Below, piece after piece: positions 1 to 9,550 of a DNA stretch of 64,000 nt. The DNA comes from Acidobacteriaceae bacterium (GTDB lineage Bacteria > Acidobacteriota > Terriglobia > Terriglobales > Acidobacteriaceae), in the NCBI GenBank assembly GCA_021323655.1, contig JAJPKO010000034.1, positions 1-64,000 on the forward strand. The letters run 5' to 3'. The number at the start of each line of letters is the position of its first letter. Within the stretch, counting starts at the first letter, position 1. The position numbers and the translations under genes are program-made. A model generated the notes under the pieces. The model was not told the origin of the DNA and ran no database searches. It saw nothing but the letters and a program-made list of their open reading frames with translations.

Positions 1-96
1 GCAGGCACTCTGACGGCGAAGGGGATTGGCAATGGCATTCCGCGTCCAGCAGGCACTCTGACGGCGAAGGGGATTGGCAATGGCATTCCGCGTCCA
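1..96 (+). repeat. 48-bp perfect tandem repeat, two copies
   Basis: Bases 1-48 and 49-96 are identical, and the first bases of a third copy follow from 97 before diverging. A 48-bp period is 16 codons, so gain or loss of a copy would keep the frame. The perfect identity points to recent expansion or strong homogenisation. More copies may lie upstream of the window. Confidence 0.9.
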
Positions 97-114
97 GCAG
101 GTACTGTGGCGTAA
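1..114 (+). CDS. C-terminal end of a repeat-containing protein (partial)
   Basis: An open frame runs from the window edge to a TAA at 112-114. It reads as two perfect copies of a 16-residue unit (AGTLTAKGIGNGIPRP) followed by the start of a third copy that ends in AGTVA. The frame is maintained through a 48-bp DNA repeat, which supports real coding. The unit is rich in Gly, Thr and Pro with no obvious membrane segment, as in flexible or extended tails. The rest of the gene is outside the window, so the function cannot be stated. Confidence 0.55.
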   Translation, partial: AGTLTAKGIGNGIPRPAGTLTAKGIGNGIPRPAGTVA

Positions 115-191
115 GAGACATGGAAGAAGAATCCATCTTCATAAGAAATAGTTTCTTCACATCGTTTAATTACGCGTAGTATGTCAGTTGT

Positions 192-968
192 ATGCAACTG
201 ACGTTGTTAGCTCGACTTTTATGGGCAACAACTTTTTGTGCGCAAGCTGCCCTCTTGCTCGTGTTATTGATGCGCGAGAGGTGGAGGGTTTTTCGTTTTT
301 TTACAGCTTGGATCGCATTTCAAGTAGTTGATAATATTGTCTTTTTCTATCTTGTCTATAATCATTCCACCGCTGGCCTATATAAGACCATCTATTGGAG
401 TGCAGAGGTCATAGATCTCGCGTTGCAGGTGTGTGTCGTCCTTGAGATGGCGCGCATTGTGCTTAAACCTACCGGCACCTGGGTTCGAGATGCTTTAAAG
501 AATTTTTTGCTTCTCGGACTGGCAGGCGTTCTGATTGCCGCTGTTCTTTCTTACGTAGCAAAACCACATAGCGCAAATTCTCTTAATGCATGGATCGAGC
601 GGGGCAGCCTGTTTTCTGCCATGCTTTCCCTTGAGCTTTTTGTTGCGATGGGAGCAGCCTCGACGAATTTGGGATTGGTTTGGCGAAACCATGTCATGGG
701 GCTGGCGGTGGGATGGTCCGTCTGGGCCATTGTGGATTTCTTTGTGGAGGGTGCTTATAGCTATTTAGGCCCAAATTGGCATGGAATTGACCTCGACCAG
801 GTCCGGATCATATCTCTTCAGTTGGTTACCATATATTGGGCCATTATTTTCTGGCTTCCGGAGCCGGAAGAGCGTATACTTTCTCCTGAAATGCGAAGGT
901 ACCTCGCTGCGCTGCATCAGGATGTACAATTAAACGCAAGCAGAACCGGCAGTTTAAATCATCGTTGA
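192..968 (+). CDS. Unknown multi-pass membrane protein
   Basis: A 258-residue protein with about six or seven hydrophobic segments. The first is at residues 4-26, and the rest are spread to about residue 220, followed by a short polar tail. The ATG at 192 is taken because the hydrophobic N-terminus begins at once. No catalytic motif or known family is recognised. It is followed after 8 bp by another unknown gene on the same strand that has one N-terminal membrane segment, so the two are probably co-transcribed and may form a membrane complex; that is inference only. Confidence 0.6.
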   Translation: MQLTLLARLLWATTFCAQAALLLVLLMRERWRVFRFFTAWIAFQVVDNIVFFYLVYNHSTAGLYKTIYWSAEVIDLALQVCVVLEMARIVLKPTGTWVRDALKNFLLLGLAGVLIAAVLSYVAKPHSANSLNAWIERGSLFSAMLSLELFVAMGAASTNLGLVWRNHVMGLAVGWSVWAIVDFFVEGAYSYLGPNWHGIDLDQVRIISLQLVTIYWAIIFWLPEPEERILSPEMRRYLAALHQDVQLNASRTGSLNHR

Positions 969-976
969 GCTGACAC

Positions 977-1504
977 ATGTGGATATTGACCTTCTTAGGT
1001 TTTGGGATGGCCTGTACTGTCTGGGTACTGTTTATCCAGACGCGCGCCCGTAAATTACGTTCTGGCAACTGGGACGACCTTGTCGCCCAGATCCAGCCTA
1101 TGCATATGCGCGGGCTGGAGATTGTTGCTCTGGATCACCTCAATCCTGGCCGGGACCAGTTGAAGCTGGAGCCAGCCGAAATATGGGCGTTGGTTGGCGG
1201 TACCGAAGGTCTGCGGCGTATGGAAGTGAATGCCGACCTGATGGTTTCTCTGGCTGCTTATGTTCGCCGCTGGAACTATGAGGAGGCGGTCATCGTAGCG
1301 GAGCGCATTCGCCACGATGCGGTACAGCTGAAGCAGGCCTTGCGCAAGCTTCGCCGAGCTTCTCTGTCGGCCAGCAATCAGATCAAGGCACCTTTCTATA
1401 TCCACCAGGCGGCAGCGGCTTACTACCTGATGACAAAGCGCCTGATAAACCTTTACAAGGCCAATCAATACATGCTCTATCCGCGACTGGCTGAAGTTCT
1501 GTAA
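977..1504 (+). CDS. Unknown protein with one N-terminal membrane anchor
   Basis: A 175-residue protein. Residues 2-21 form one hydrophobic helix; the rest is soluble, helical and rich in Arg, Leu and Ala, with a long basic stretch around residues 95-125. It looks like a cytoplasmic domain tethered to the inner membrane. It starts 8 bp after the preceding membrane-protein gene and is followed by a good intrinsic terminator, so the two genes form a transcription unit. No family is recognised. Confidence 0.6.
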   Translation: MWILTFLGFGMACTVWVLFIQTRARKLRSGNWDDLVAQIQPMHMRGLEIVALDHLNPGRDQLKLEPAEIWALVGGTEGLRRMEVNADLMVSLAAYVRRWNYEEAVIVAERIRHDAVQLKQALRKLRRASLSASNQIKAPFYIHQAAAAYYLMTKRLINLYKANQYMLYPRLAEVL

Positions 1505-1530
1505 TTCCCGTTTTTTCTTATCAGACGAGA

Positions 1531-1557
1531 GCCCGCCAGCTTTGGCGGGCTTTTTGC
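1531..1557 (+). terminator. Rho-independent terminator
   Basis: An 8-bp GC-rich stem (GCCCGCCA / TGGCGGGC) with a 4-base loop is followed by a run of T (1551-1555). It lies 27 bp after the stop of the gene ending at 1504 and closes that small operon ahead of thiE. Confidence 0.85.
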
Positions 1558-1584
1558 TTGGCATCTGTGGAGTTTTTTCGGAGA

Positions 1585-2262
1585 ATGATTTTCGAATTGC
1601 CTCGTCTTTACCCGATTTTCGACGCATCTTTTCTCCCAAGGGAAGATCGCCAGGAATTTCTGAGACAGATGATCACGGAACTGGCAGAGGCAGGCGTTTC
1701 TCTGCTGCAGTACCGGAACAAGCGGGGAACGGAAGCGGAGATATTGTCAGACGCTGCTGTGATGCGGCAAGCTGCCGGGAACCGGATCAAGCTCATCATG
1801 AACGATCGTCCTGATCTGGCTGTCCGCTCTGATTTTGATGGTGCCCATGTGGGGCAGGAGGATGTGTCTCCTGAGGAGGCGCGAAGAGTTCTGGGCGACG
1901 ACCGGATTCTTGGAATTTCCACGCACAATCGCGCACAGGTGGAGCTTGCAGATCAGCAGCCTGTGGACTATATCGCGACAGGCCCTGTCTTTGCTACTTC
2001 TTCCAAGGCGAATCCTGATCCGGTCATCGGGATCGAGGGCGTGCGGGAGACGCGCTCGCTTACGTCGAAGACACTGGTGGCCATTGGGGGGATTACTGTG
2101 GAAAATGCTCATGGTGTGCTTAAAGCTGGCGCGGACGCAGTTGCCGTGATTTCAGCTCTGTTTGCTCCTGGGAGGCGGGCTGGAGAAGCGGCGCGAGAGT
2201 TTTTAGAGACATTGAGATCGCGTCAGAAACTGACGCCTCCAAAAAAATTATTGCGCTGCTAA
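1585..2262 (+). CDS. thiE: Thiamine-phosphate synthase ThiE
   Basis: Couples the hydroxymethylpyrimidine and thiazole phosphates into thiamine phosphate in the cytoplasm. The protein is a (beta/alpha)8 barrel of about 225 residues, normal for ThiE. Family landmarks are the YPIFDASF-like first strand, QYRNK, the phosphate/pyrimidine-binding IMNDRPDLA, GAHVGQED, GISTHN, YIATGPVFATSSK and the final AIGGI and GADAVAVISA phosphate loops. The frame is open upstream to a TTG at 1558, but that start would sit directly on the preceding terminator's T-tract. The ATG at 1585 fits the family N-terminus better. No TPP riboswitch is seen upstream. thiD lies 18 kb away, so the thiamine genes are scattered. 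Confidence 0.93.
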   Translation: MIFELPRLYPIFDASFLPREDRQEFLRQMITELAEAGVSLLQYRNKRGTEAEILSDAAVMRQAAGNRIKLIMNDRPDLAVRSDFDGAHVGQEDVSPEEARRVLGDDRILGISTHNRAQVELADQQPVDYIATGPVFATSSKANPDPVIGIEGVRETRSLTSKTLVAIGGITVENAHGVLKAGADAVAVISALFAPGRRAGEAAREFLETLRSRQKLTPPKKLLRC

Positions 2263-2327
2263 CGAACGCATTCCATTGAATTTGCATCTTGTCTGGTATA
2301 AGCATCGAACTTAAAACCGGAACGTGC

Positions 2328-4322
2328 ATGGCAAAACCAAAGGACGGAAGAAAGCGCGTCGTCATTGAGCACGTCTCGCCAGAACTGGACGGCGGCAGAT
2401 TTCCTGTAAAGCGCATTGTTGGTGACACGGTCATGGTTGAAGCCGATGTCTTTGCCGATGGGCACGACCACGTCGCGTGCCGGGTCCTCTATCGCTTTGA
2501 AGATGAGAGCAGCTGGTCCAGCGTAAAGATGGAAACGTTGGGGAACGATCGCTGGCACGCTTCATTCCAGGTAACGAAAATGGGGCGCTATTTCTTTTCG
2601 ATTGCCGGGCGCATCGATCACTTTGATACATGGCGGAGCGATCTGGTGAAGCGCCTTGAAGCTGGTCAGGATGTAGCACTGGAACTCCAGACCGGAGCGC
2701 TCATGCTGGAGGAGGCGGCCGACCGTGCGTCCGGAAATGACGCCGCTCAACTAAAGCAACGTGCGCACGTTCTGAAAACGAAGAGTGGCAGCGAAGAGGC
2801 GCAACGGCTTGCGCTCGACCCAGCACTGGCTGCGATGATGGAGGCGTATGCGGACACTTCTCTTGAAACCATCTATGAGCGGGAACTGAACATTGTTGTA
2901 GACCGCGAACGGGCGCGGTTCTCAAGCTGGTATGAGTTGTTCCCGCGTTCGTGCTCACCTGTTGCCGGGAAGCATGGTACGTTCGCGGACGTGGAGGGCC
3001 GGCTCGATTATGTGTCGCGACTCGGGTTCGATGTTTTGTACCTGCCGCCGATCCATCCCATTGGCGTGAGTTTTCGGAAAGGCAAGAACAACACCACCAC
3101 CGCGCAGCCGGGGGATGTGGGGAGCCCGTGGGCGATTGGCGCAAAAGAAGGCGGGCATACGGCGATCCATCCAGAGCTGGGGACGCTGGAGGATTTTCGT
3201 CATCTTGTAAACAGGGCAAGAGAGCGCGGACTGGAGATTGCGCTTGATATTGCGTTTCAGTGTTCGCCGGACCACCCATGGGTCAAGGAACATCCTGAAT
3301 GGTTTCGCAAACGGGCTGACGGGTCTGTTCAGTATGCGGAGAATCCGCCCAAGAAATACCAGGATATTTATCCGCTGAATTTTGAAAGTGAAGACTGGCA
3401 GGGGCTATGGGACGGGCTGAAGGACGTTTTCCTGTTCTGGATTGAGCAGGGAGTACGCATTTTTCGCGTGGACAATCCACATACGAAAGCATTTGCTTTT
3501 TGGGAGTGGGTGATCGGCGAGATCAAGCGCGAGCACCGCGACGTGATTTTTCTTTCAGAAGCATTTACGCGGCCGCGTGTGATGGAGCGGCTGGCGAAGC
3601 TGGGATTTTCGCAATCGTATACGTACTTTACGTGGCGCAATACGAAGGAAGAGCTGACGGAATATTTCCGGCAACTGACGCAGTCGGAATCACGCGAGTT
3701 TCTTCGTGCGAACCTGTGGCCCAATACGCCGGACATTCTCCCGGAGTTACTGCAAACTGGCGGGAAAGCAGCGTTTATGGCACGGCTGGTGCTGGCTGCC
3801 ACACTGGGCACAAATTATGGCATTTATGGGCCAGCGTATGAGTTGCTGGAGCATGTTCCCATCAAGGCAGGAAGCGAAGAATACCTGAATTCGGAAAAGT
3901 ATGAGCTGCGCCAGTGGGACCTGAAGAGTCCTGACAGTATTGCGCCGCTAATTGAAAAAGTAAACCAGGCGAGGCGGCAGAATTCAGCATTGCATACCAG
4001 CCACAAGCTGATTTTTCATGAGACGGACAATCCGCATCTGATTTGCTATAGCAAACAGAGCGTGGATGGCACGAATACGGTGTTGGTTGCAGTGAATCTT
4101 GATCCATATTACGTTCAAGCCGGATGGGTGACGCTGAACATGGCAGAGCTTGGCCTGGAACTCCATGAGCCATTTCAGGTCCAGGATGAGCTCACAGGGC
4201 AACGCTACCTGTGGGAGGGCGCACGCAACTACATTGAACTGTCGCCTCATGCTGTGCCTGCGCACATCTTTCGCATTCAGCGGCATGTGCGATCTGAGAA
4301 GGACTTTGATTATTACTTATAG
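2328..4322 (+). CDS. glgE: Maltose-1-phosphate maltosyltransferase GlgE
   Basis: Transfers maltosyl units from alpha-maltose-1-phosphate to alpha-1,4-glucan (GH13_3), the polymerising step of the GlgE pathway. The ATG at 2328 gives 664 residues, the usual length; an in-frame TTG at 2289 is less likely. An N-terminal beta-sandwich (about residues 15-190) precedes the barrel. The probable nucleophile is D382 in FRVDNPHTK and the general acid E411 in FLSEAFTRP; the 29-residue spacing equals that of characterised GlgE enzymes. It is followed after 6 bp by the treS-maltokinase fusion, which would supply its substrate. No glgB branching enzyme is visible in the window. Confidence 0.96.
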   Translation: MAKPKDGRKRVVIEHVSPELDGGRFPVKRIVGDTVMVEADVFADGHDHVACRVLYRFEDESSWSSVKMETLGNDRWHASFQVTKMGRYFFSIAGRIDHFDTWRSDLVKRLEAGQDVALELQTGALMLEEAADRASGNDAAQLKQRAHVLKTKSGSEEAQRLALDPALAAMMEAYADTSLETIYERELNIVVDRERARFSSWYELFPRSCSPVAGKHGTFADVEGRLDYVSRLGFDVLYLPPIHPIGVSFRKGKNNTTTAQPGDVGSPWAIGAKEGGHTAIHPELGTLEDFRHLVNRARERGLEIALDIAFQCSPDHPWVKEHPEWFRKRADGSVQYAENPPKKYQDIYPLNFESEDWQGLWDGLKDVFLFWIEQGVRIFRVDNPHTKAFAFWEWVIGEIKREHRDVIFLSEAFTRPRVMERLAKLGFSQSYTYFTWRNTKEELTEYFRQLTQSESREFLRANLWPNTPDILPELLQTGGKAAFMARLVLAATLGTNYGIYGPAYELLEHVPIKAGSEEYLNSEKYELRQWDLKSPDSIAPLIEKVNQARRQNSALHTSHKLIFHETDNPHLICYSKQSVDGTNTVLVAVNLDPYYVQAGWVTLNMAELGLELHEPFQVQDELTGQRYLWEGARNYIELSPHAVPAHIFRIQRHVRSEKDFDYYL

Positions 4323-4328
4323 ACAAAA

Positions 4329-7300
4329 ATGAGCACGCCAACAGTCCAGCAAGCAAGAACGAAACGCTTAGGAAGCGCCACGGATCCGCTCTGGTACAAA
4401 GACGCGATCATCTACGAATTGCATGTGCGCGCCTTTCAGGACAGCAATAACGACGGGATCGGTGATTTTCCCGGTTTGATCGAGAAGCTGGATTACCTGC
4501 AGGATCTAGGCGTGACATGCCTGTGGCTTTTGCCGTTCTTTCCGTCTCCTCTTCGCGATGATGGCTATGACATTTCCGACTATCTGACCGTACATCCAAA
4601 CTACGGAACGCTGGATGATTTCAAGCGCTTTCTGCAGGAGACGCATGATCGCGGGATGCAGGTGATGATTGAGCTGGTCATCAATCACACATCTGACCAG
4701 CATCCCTGGTTCCAGCGCGCACGTCGTGCTCCGGCCGGCTCGCCAGAGCGCGATTTTTACGTCTGGAGTGACACGGACCAGAAATATAAAGAGGCCCGCA
4801 TCATCTTTACAGATACGGAAAAATCAAACTGGACCTGGGACCCGGTGGCGCAGGCCTACTACTGGCACCGCTTCTTTTCGCACCAGCCGGACCTGAACTA
4901 TGACAATCCGCTGGTCATGGAGGAGGTGCTGAAGATCCTTCGCTACTGGCTGGACATGGGTGTAGATGCGCTTCGGCTGGATGCGATTCCCTACATTGTG
5001 GAGCGGGAAGGCACAAATTGCGAGAACCTTCCTGAGACGCATGCAGCCATTAAAAAAATTCGCGCTGCAATGGATGAGGGTTATGCGAACCGCATGATTC
5101 TGGCGGAGGCGAACCAGTGGCCTACGGACGTACGGCCATATTTTGGCGATGGGGATGAATGCCACATGGCTTTTCACTTCCCGCTGATGCCGCGCATCTA
5201 TATGGCGCTGCGGCAGGAAGATCGTTTGCCGATTACGGAAATCATGGCGCAGACGCCGGAGATTCCGGAGAATTGCCAATGGGGTTTGTTTCTTCGGAAC
5301 CATGATGAGCTGACGCTCGAAATGGTGACGGACGATGAGCGCGACTATATGTACCTGGCCTACAGCGCCGACCCGCGGATGCGTATCAACATTGGCATTC
5401 GGCGCAGGTTGGCCCCGCTGGTAGACAACAATCGCCGCAGGATAGAGCTGCTCAACAGCATACTGTTTTCATTTCCGGGAACTCCCATCATCTACTACGG
5501 CGATGAAATTGGCATGGGAGACAATATCTATCTTGGCGACCGGAATGGCGTGCGGACCCCCATGCAGTGGACGGCTGACCGGAATGCCGGTTTTTCGCGG
5601 GCCAATCCTGCGCAGCTTTATAGCCCCGTGATTATGGATCCGGTATGGGGGTACCAGGCCATCAATGTAGAGGCGCAGCGCAGCGATGCATCTTCACTTT
5701 TGAACTGGATGCGCAACATGATTGCGTTGCGCAAGCTGTTTCCGGTTTTTGGGCGGGGCACGCTCAAGTTTCTTCCTTCGGCCAACCGTAAGGTGCTCTC
5801 TTATTTGCGCCAGAGTGACGGGCAGAGTGTATTATGTCTGGCCAATCTGTCACGTTTTCCGCAGCCAGTTCTTCTGGACTTGTCAGAGTTTGAAGGCATG
5901 GTGCCTGTAGAGATGCTGGGATATGTAGAGTTCCCGCCGATTACAAAGGCCCCCTATTCGCTGACGCTTGGCGCTTATGAATTTTTGTGGTTTGAGCTGC
6001 AATCTGCGCTGACGTCTCAGGACAGTGACGAAAGCGGCCCGGAGAATGCGCTGATTGAGATTGGAAACGAGAACGACTGGCATGCCATTCTGACTGGGAT
6101 GAACCTGGAAAAGCTGCGGTCTCTTGTCTTTCCGGAATTTATTGCAAGGCAGCGGTGGTTCGGCGGCAAGGCGAAACAAATACGTTCCGTCACAGTTACA
6201 GATTGGGCCATCTTTGACGAGGGCAGGTCTGCGTATCTGGTGACCGCAGTGAAATATGATTCGGGAGAAGAAGAGTCATATTTCGTTCCTCTGACCATGG
6301 TATTTGGTGAGGTGGCGGAGGCGGTCCGCACAACGCGCGAAATGGCAATTGTGGCCCCGATAAGAAGTGCGAGCCGCGAGGGACTCTTGTGTGATGCCTT
6401 TGTGAGCGAAAGCGCTTCTCAGGCATTACTCGATCTGATTCGTACAGGCGGCTCAGTACAGTCCGTCAGCGGTACTATTCGAGGTATTGCCAGCAGCATA
6501 CTGCCAACTATTCTTGCGGCAGGCGAGGCCACGCCTGCTGCGCATCCAAGTTTGGCTGAGCAGAGCAACTCGTCCATTATTTTTGGCGGCAGCATGATTA
6601 TGAAGTGCTTCCGCAGACATGAACCAGGCCCGAATCCTGACACGGAAATCTCCAGGTTCCTTACCGAACGCACGGGCTTCCGTTCCATCGCACCCTTTGG
6701 CGGCGCCATAGAATACGCACGGAACGATGAGGCGCCCTCTACGCTCGCTATGCTCCAGGGATTTGTGATGAATGATGGTGATGGTTGGAAGTGGACACTG
6801 GAGAAGCTGGACGGCTATTACAAATTTTGCGCAAACGAATCGAACGAAAGCGAAATCAGCAGATTCATTCGTGACGACTACTTTCCCGCATCGGCGGAAC
6901 TGGGACGAGTCACCGCTGAGATGCATCGCGCTCTGGCTTCCGGGAAGGACAATCCTGACTTTGCGCCAGAGACCATGCAGACGCAGGAGGTGGAAGAGCT
7001 ATGCAAAGGCCTTGCTGAGCACGCTGCACATACGCTCGAGATGCTGAAGGCAAATCTGGGACTGCTTCCTGAGGACGCACTGGAACTGGGAGGTGTCGTC
7101 GCCGGACGCAGACGCAGGATCCTGGGCCGTCTGCACAGTCTCATGTCCATCCAGTCGCCCATTACCAGAACGCGAATTCATGGCGATTATCATCTTGGAC
7201 AGGTGCTTCGCATTCAGGCGGGGTTTGTTGTGCTGGACTTTGAAGGTGAACCGGCACGGTCGCTTGCGGAACGCAGAAAGAAACAGCCTCCGCTGAAAGA

Positions 7301-7613
7301 TGTAGCGGGAATGCTGCGGTCGTTCAGTTACGCCGCATGGTCCGCGTTGTCGAGGTATGTTCTCCAAACCCATGCGGAAAACCAACAGATGGAGCAGTGG
7401 GCAAAACTCTGGATTCGTCTGGTTTCGGACGAATTCCTCAAGACCTATCTTGCAGAGATGAACTGCGACTCCCTGCTGCCAAAAAAAGACCTGAATTTGG
7501 TACTGGACGCATATCTTCTGGACAAGGCGCTTTATGAGTTGGGTTATGAGCTGAACAACCGTCCCGACTGGGTGCGTATTCCATTAATGGGCATCGTCTC
7601 GTTGTTGTCATAA
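4329..7613 (+). CDS. treS: Trehalose synthase / maltokinase fusion (TreS-Mak)
   Basis: One 1094-residue polypeptide carries two consecutive enzymes of the GlgE pathway. Residues 15-565 are a GH13 trehalose synthase that interconverts trehalose and maltose, with the catalytic triad visible as D218 (RLDAIPY), E260 (AEANQW) and D326 (RNHDE). From about residue 600 a maltokinase follows. It has the N-terminal cap ([14 protein letters not shown]) and the phosphotransferase core HGDYHLGQV ... VLDFEGEP at about 950-985, and it phosphorylates maltose to maltose-1-phosphate for GlgE. The fusion channels trehalose to the polymerase precursor. It sits between glgE and a glycosyltransferase-like gene, with gaps of only 6 and 4 bp. 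Confidence 0.95.
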   Translation: MSTPTVQQARTKRLGSATDPLWYKDAIIYELHVRAFQDSNNDGIGDFPGLIEKLDYLQDLGVTCLWLLPFFPSPLRDDGYDISDYLTVHPNYGTLDDFKRFLQETHDRGMQVMIELVINHTSDQHPWFQRARRAPAGSPERDFYVWSDTDQKYKEARIIFTDTEKSNWTWDPVAQAYYWHRFFSHQPDLNYDNPLVMEEVLKILRYWLDMGVDALRLDAIPYIVEREGTNCENLPETHAAIKKIRAAMDEGYANRMILAEANQWPTDVRPYFGDGDECHMAFHFPLMPRIYMALRQEDRLPITEIMAQTPEIPENCQWGLFLRNHDELTLEMVTDDERDYMYLAYSADPRMRINIGIRRRLAPLVDNNRRRIELLNSILFSFPGTPIIYYGDEIGMGDNIYLGDRNGVRTPMQWTADRNAGFSRANPAQLYSPVIMDPVWGYQAINVEAQRSDASSLLNWMRNMIALRKLFPVFGRGTLKFLPSANRKVLSYLRQSDGQSVLCLANLSRFPQPVLLDLSEFEGMVPVEMLGYVEFPPITKAPYSLTLGAYEFLWFELQSALTSQDSDESGPENALIEIGNENDWHAILTGMNLEKLRSLVFPEFIARQRWFGGKAKQIRSVTVTDWAIFDEGRSAYLVTAVKYDSGEEESYFVPLTMVFGEVAEAVRTTREMAIVAPIRSASREGLLCDAFVSESASQALLDLIRTGGSVQSVSGTIRGIASSILPTILAAGEATPAAHPSLAEQSNSSIIFGGSMIMKCFRRHEPGPNPDTEISRFLTERTGFRSIAPFGGAIEYARNDEAPSTLAMLQGFVMNDGDGWKWTLEKLDGYYKFCANESNESEISRFIRDDYFPASAELGRVTAEMHRALASGKDNPDFAPETMQTQEVEELCKGLAEHAAHTLEMLKANLGLLPEDALELGGVVAGRRRRILGRLHSLMSIQSPITRTRIHGDYHLGQVLRIQAGFVVLDFEGEPARSLAERRKKQPPLKDVAGMLRSFSYAAWSALSRYVLQTHAENQQMEQWAKLWIRLVSDEFLKTYLAEMNCDSLLPKKDLNLVLDAYLLDKALYELGYELNNRPDWVRIPLMGIVSLLS

Positions 7614-7617
7614 AAGC

Positions 7618-8829
7618 ATGAAAGAAGAACAAATTCACGAGAATGAACAGGCTGCGGCGCCGGTAACCAGCCGCGCCACTGTGCTGCTGGGCGTGACTGG
7701 CACGGTGGATTCCGCGATAGTGCAACCGTGTCTTCAGGAAATAGGGCCAGTCTTGAACGCGCGTGTGATCGTTGCAGCGCCAAACCTGGCGGAAGCCACT
7801 GAAAATGATGTTCATTTTCGCAGCTATCCCCTCACGGCGGGTAGGCCGGAAAATCTACCGTGGGTGAATGCATCCTTTGCGCAACGCGCCATCTGCTCGC
7901 TTGCTGCGGAAGTGCAGGCAGATGTGTGTGTACTGCTGCATGGTGACTTGATTCTATTGAACGCCGATGTGCTTCCGTTGTTTATACAGCCTGTTCTGGA
8001 AAAGCGCTGTGATGTGGTGCTGCCTGTCTATGCGGCCGGAAAATTCGATGGCCTTCTGAACCACGGAATTCTCGCTCCTCTCGCGCGCGCTTTGTTTGGG
8101 CAGCGAGTCCGGTATCCGTTGCCACTGGATTTCAGTTGTTCTGCGGAAATGTGCGCGAAGTTTACAGCCCCGCATCCTGCGCATGATCCAAATGCAGATG
8201 AAATCCTGTGGCCGGCCACCATTGCGGCTGTGGCGGGCAAGCAGGTATGCCAGGTAAACGTGGATGCGAGCCACGGGCGCCAGACAGACGGCATTGAGTT
8301 GAGGACGGCGCTGGCCAGCCTGGTTGGATCTGCATTTATTGAAATGGAGAAGTATGCTTCCTTCTGGCAGCGCATTCGAGGTTCACGCGCAACACCCGTC
8401 ACTGGGCATGCGGTGAAGCAGGCAAGTGAGAGCGATGGAATAGACGTAAAGCCGCTCATTGATTCATTCCTTTTGGGTGCGCGTAATTTGCAGGAGATCT
8501 GGGGCCCTGTGCTGCCTCCGGTCACATTATTTGAATTGAAGAGGCTGTCGCGCGCGCCGCTGGAGGAATTTCGAATGCCGGATGAGCTTTGGGTGCGCAT
8601 CCTCTACGATTTCGCGCTGGCGCACCGATTGCGCAGCATCAGCAGAAGCCATTTGCTGGGTGCGCTTACTCCGCTGTATCTGGGATGGGTGGCATCCTAC
8701 GTCCAGGAAGCAGCAAACCTTTCTCCATTTGCAGCAGAGCAGCGTCTGGAGCAACTGGCCCGCGCTTATGAGGAAAATAAACCTTATCTCCTGCGCCGCT
8801 GGAGATGGCCTGACAGATTCAATCCATAG
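7618..8829 (+). CDS. GT-A glycosyltransferase-like protein in the GlgE operon
   Basis: 403 residues, starting 4 bp after treS-mak. The N-terminal 250 residues resemble the GT-A fold of glucosyl-3-phosphoglycerate/mannosylglycerate synthase-like enzymes: alternating strands, then a VVLPVY strand, a basic substrate segment and a PLxxDFSCSAEM-like segment where relatives have GGDFxxS. The position expected for the metal-binding DxD reads HGDLIL (about residues 110-116), so metal-dependent transfer is uncertain. The C-terminal 150 residues are helical, as in that group. The location suggests a role in making or modifying a compatible solute or glucan primer. The family placement is from remembered motifs and the substrate is unknown. 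Confidence 0.6.
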   Translation: MKEEQIHENEQAAAPVTSRATVLLGVTGTVDSAIVQPCLQEIGPVLNARVIVAAPNLAEATENDVHFRSYPLTAGRPENLPWVNASFAQRAICSLAAEVQADVCVLLHGDLILLNADVLPLFIQPVLEKRCDVVLPVYAAGKFDGLLNHGILAPLARALFGQRVRYPLPLDFSCSAEMCAKFTAPHPAHDPNADEILWPATIAAVAGKQVCQVNVDASHGRQTDGIELRTALASLVGSAFIEMEKYASFWQRIRGSRATPVTGHAVKQASESDGIDVKPLIDSFLLGARNLQEIWGPVLPPVTLFELKRLSRAPLEEFRMPDELWVRILYDFALAHRLRSISRSHLLGALTPLYLGWVASYVQEAANLSPFAAEQRLEQLARAYEENKPYLLRRWRWPDRFNP

Positions 8830-8844
8830 AGAGGAAAGCGAGAA

Positions 8845-9549
8845 ATGTGGCAGCAGGTTGAACAATCATTGCACGACTCAATGTGGCGCGTCTTTAACAA
8901 AGTCGCGCAGTTGTTGCCGGGAATACTTGCCTTCCTGGTGGCATTACTGATCTTTTTGCTGATTGCATGGGTTGCGGCTGTGATCACGCGACGCATTCTG
9001 AATGCTGTGGCATTCGATAAACGCACCATGCCGACCACCAATGCGCTCAGTGAGCTAGCTCCGCGGCAAACGCCGACGGTGCTTGCAACGCGCGTCGTCT
9101 TCTGGGTATTTGTGATCATCGGCGTTCTGGTGGGAGTCTCAGCATTTGAGGCGGCCTCGGCAGAGTCTGGCATCTCCGCGTATGTATTTGCGTATCTTCC
9201 ACACGTGATTGGCGCTGCTGTCCTGCTGTTTCTTGGGACGGTCATCGGGCGGTTCCTCTCACGCAGTGTTTTGATCACGGCCGTAAATCTTAATCTGCAA
9301 TATGCGCGCTTGCTGGCGACAGGAGTACGCTGGCTGATTTATGTGCTTACGGCAGCGATGGTGCTTGATCATCTCTCGATTGGGGGAGATATTGTTCCTC
9401 TCGCGTTCGGGATACTATTTGGCGGAATTGTGCTGGCTTTGGCGCTTGCCGTAGGATTGGGTTCGCGCGACCTTGTGAGCCGCTCTCTGGAGCGTGAGGC
9501 CGCAAGGCCCAGCGAGCCTCCTGTGGAAGAGAAGATCCACCATTTCTGA
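8845..9549 (+). CDS. Membrane protein with conserved TM-helix repeats (mechanosensitive-channel related)
   Basis: A 234-residue protein with five or so hydrophobic segments (about residues 22-45, 78-98, 110-132, 148-168, 178-200). It shows the paired conserved TM-helix repeat found in the CmpX/MscS-related small membrane proteins, including the ending ALALAVGLGSRDLV. It lacks the soluble MscS beta domain, so it is not a full mechanosensitive channel. It follows the GlgE-pathway genes by 15 bp on the same strand. A link to osmotic stress with trehalose/glucan metabolism is plausible but inferred. It meets glpF tail to tail with one base between. Confidence 0.7.
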   Translation: MWQQVEQSLHDSMWRVFNKVAQLLPGILAFLVALLIFLLIAWVAAVITRRILNAVAFDKRTMPTTNALSELAPRQTPTVLATRVVFWVFVIIGVLVGVSAFEAASAESGISAYVFAYLPHVIGAAVLLFLGTVIGRFLSRSVLITAVNLNLQYARLLATGVRWLIYVLTAAMVLDHLSIGGDIVPLAFGILFGGIVLALALAVGLGSRDLVSRSLEREAARPSEPPVEEKIHHF

Positions 9550-9550
9550 C

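Noticed and set aside
1505-1584. TPP riboswitch before thiE
   Set aside because: The gap is short, is filled by the previous gene's terminator and lacks the CUGAGA / ACCUGA thi-box elements.
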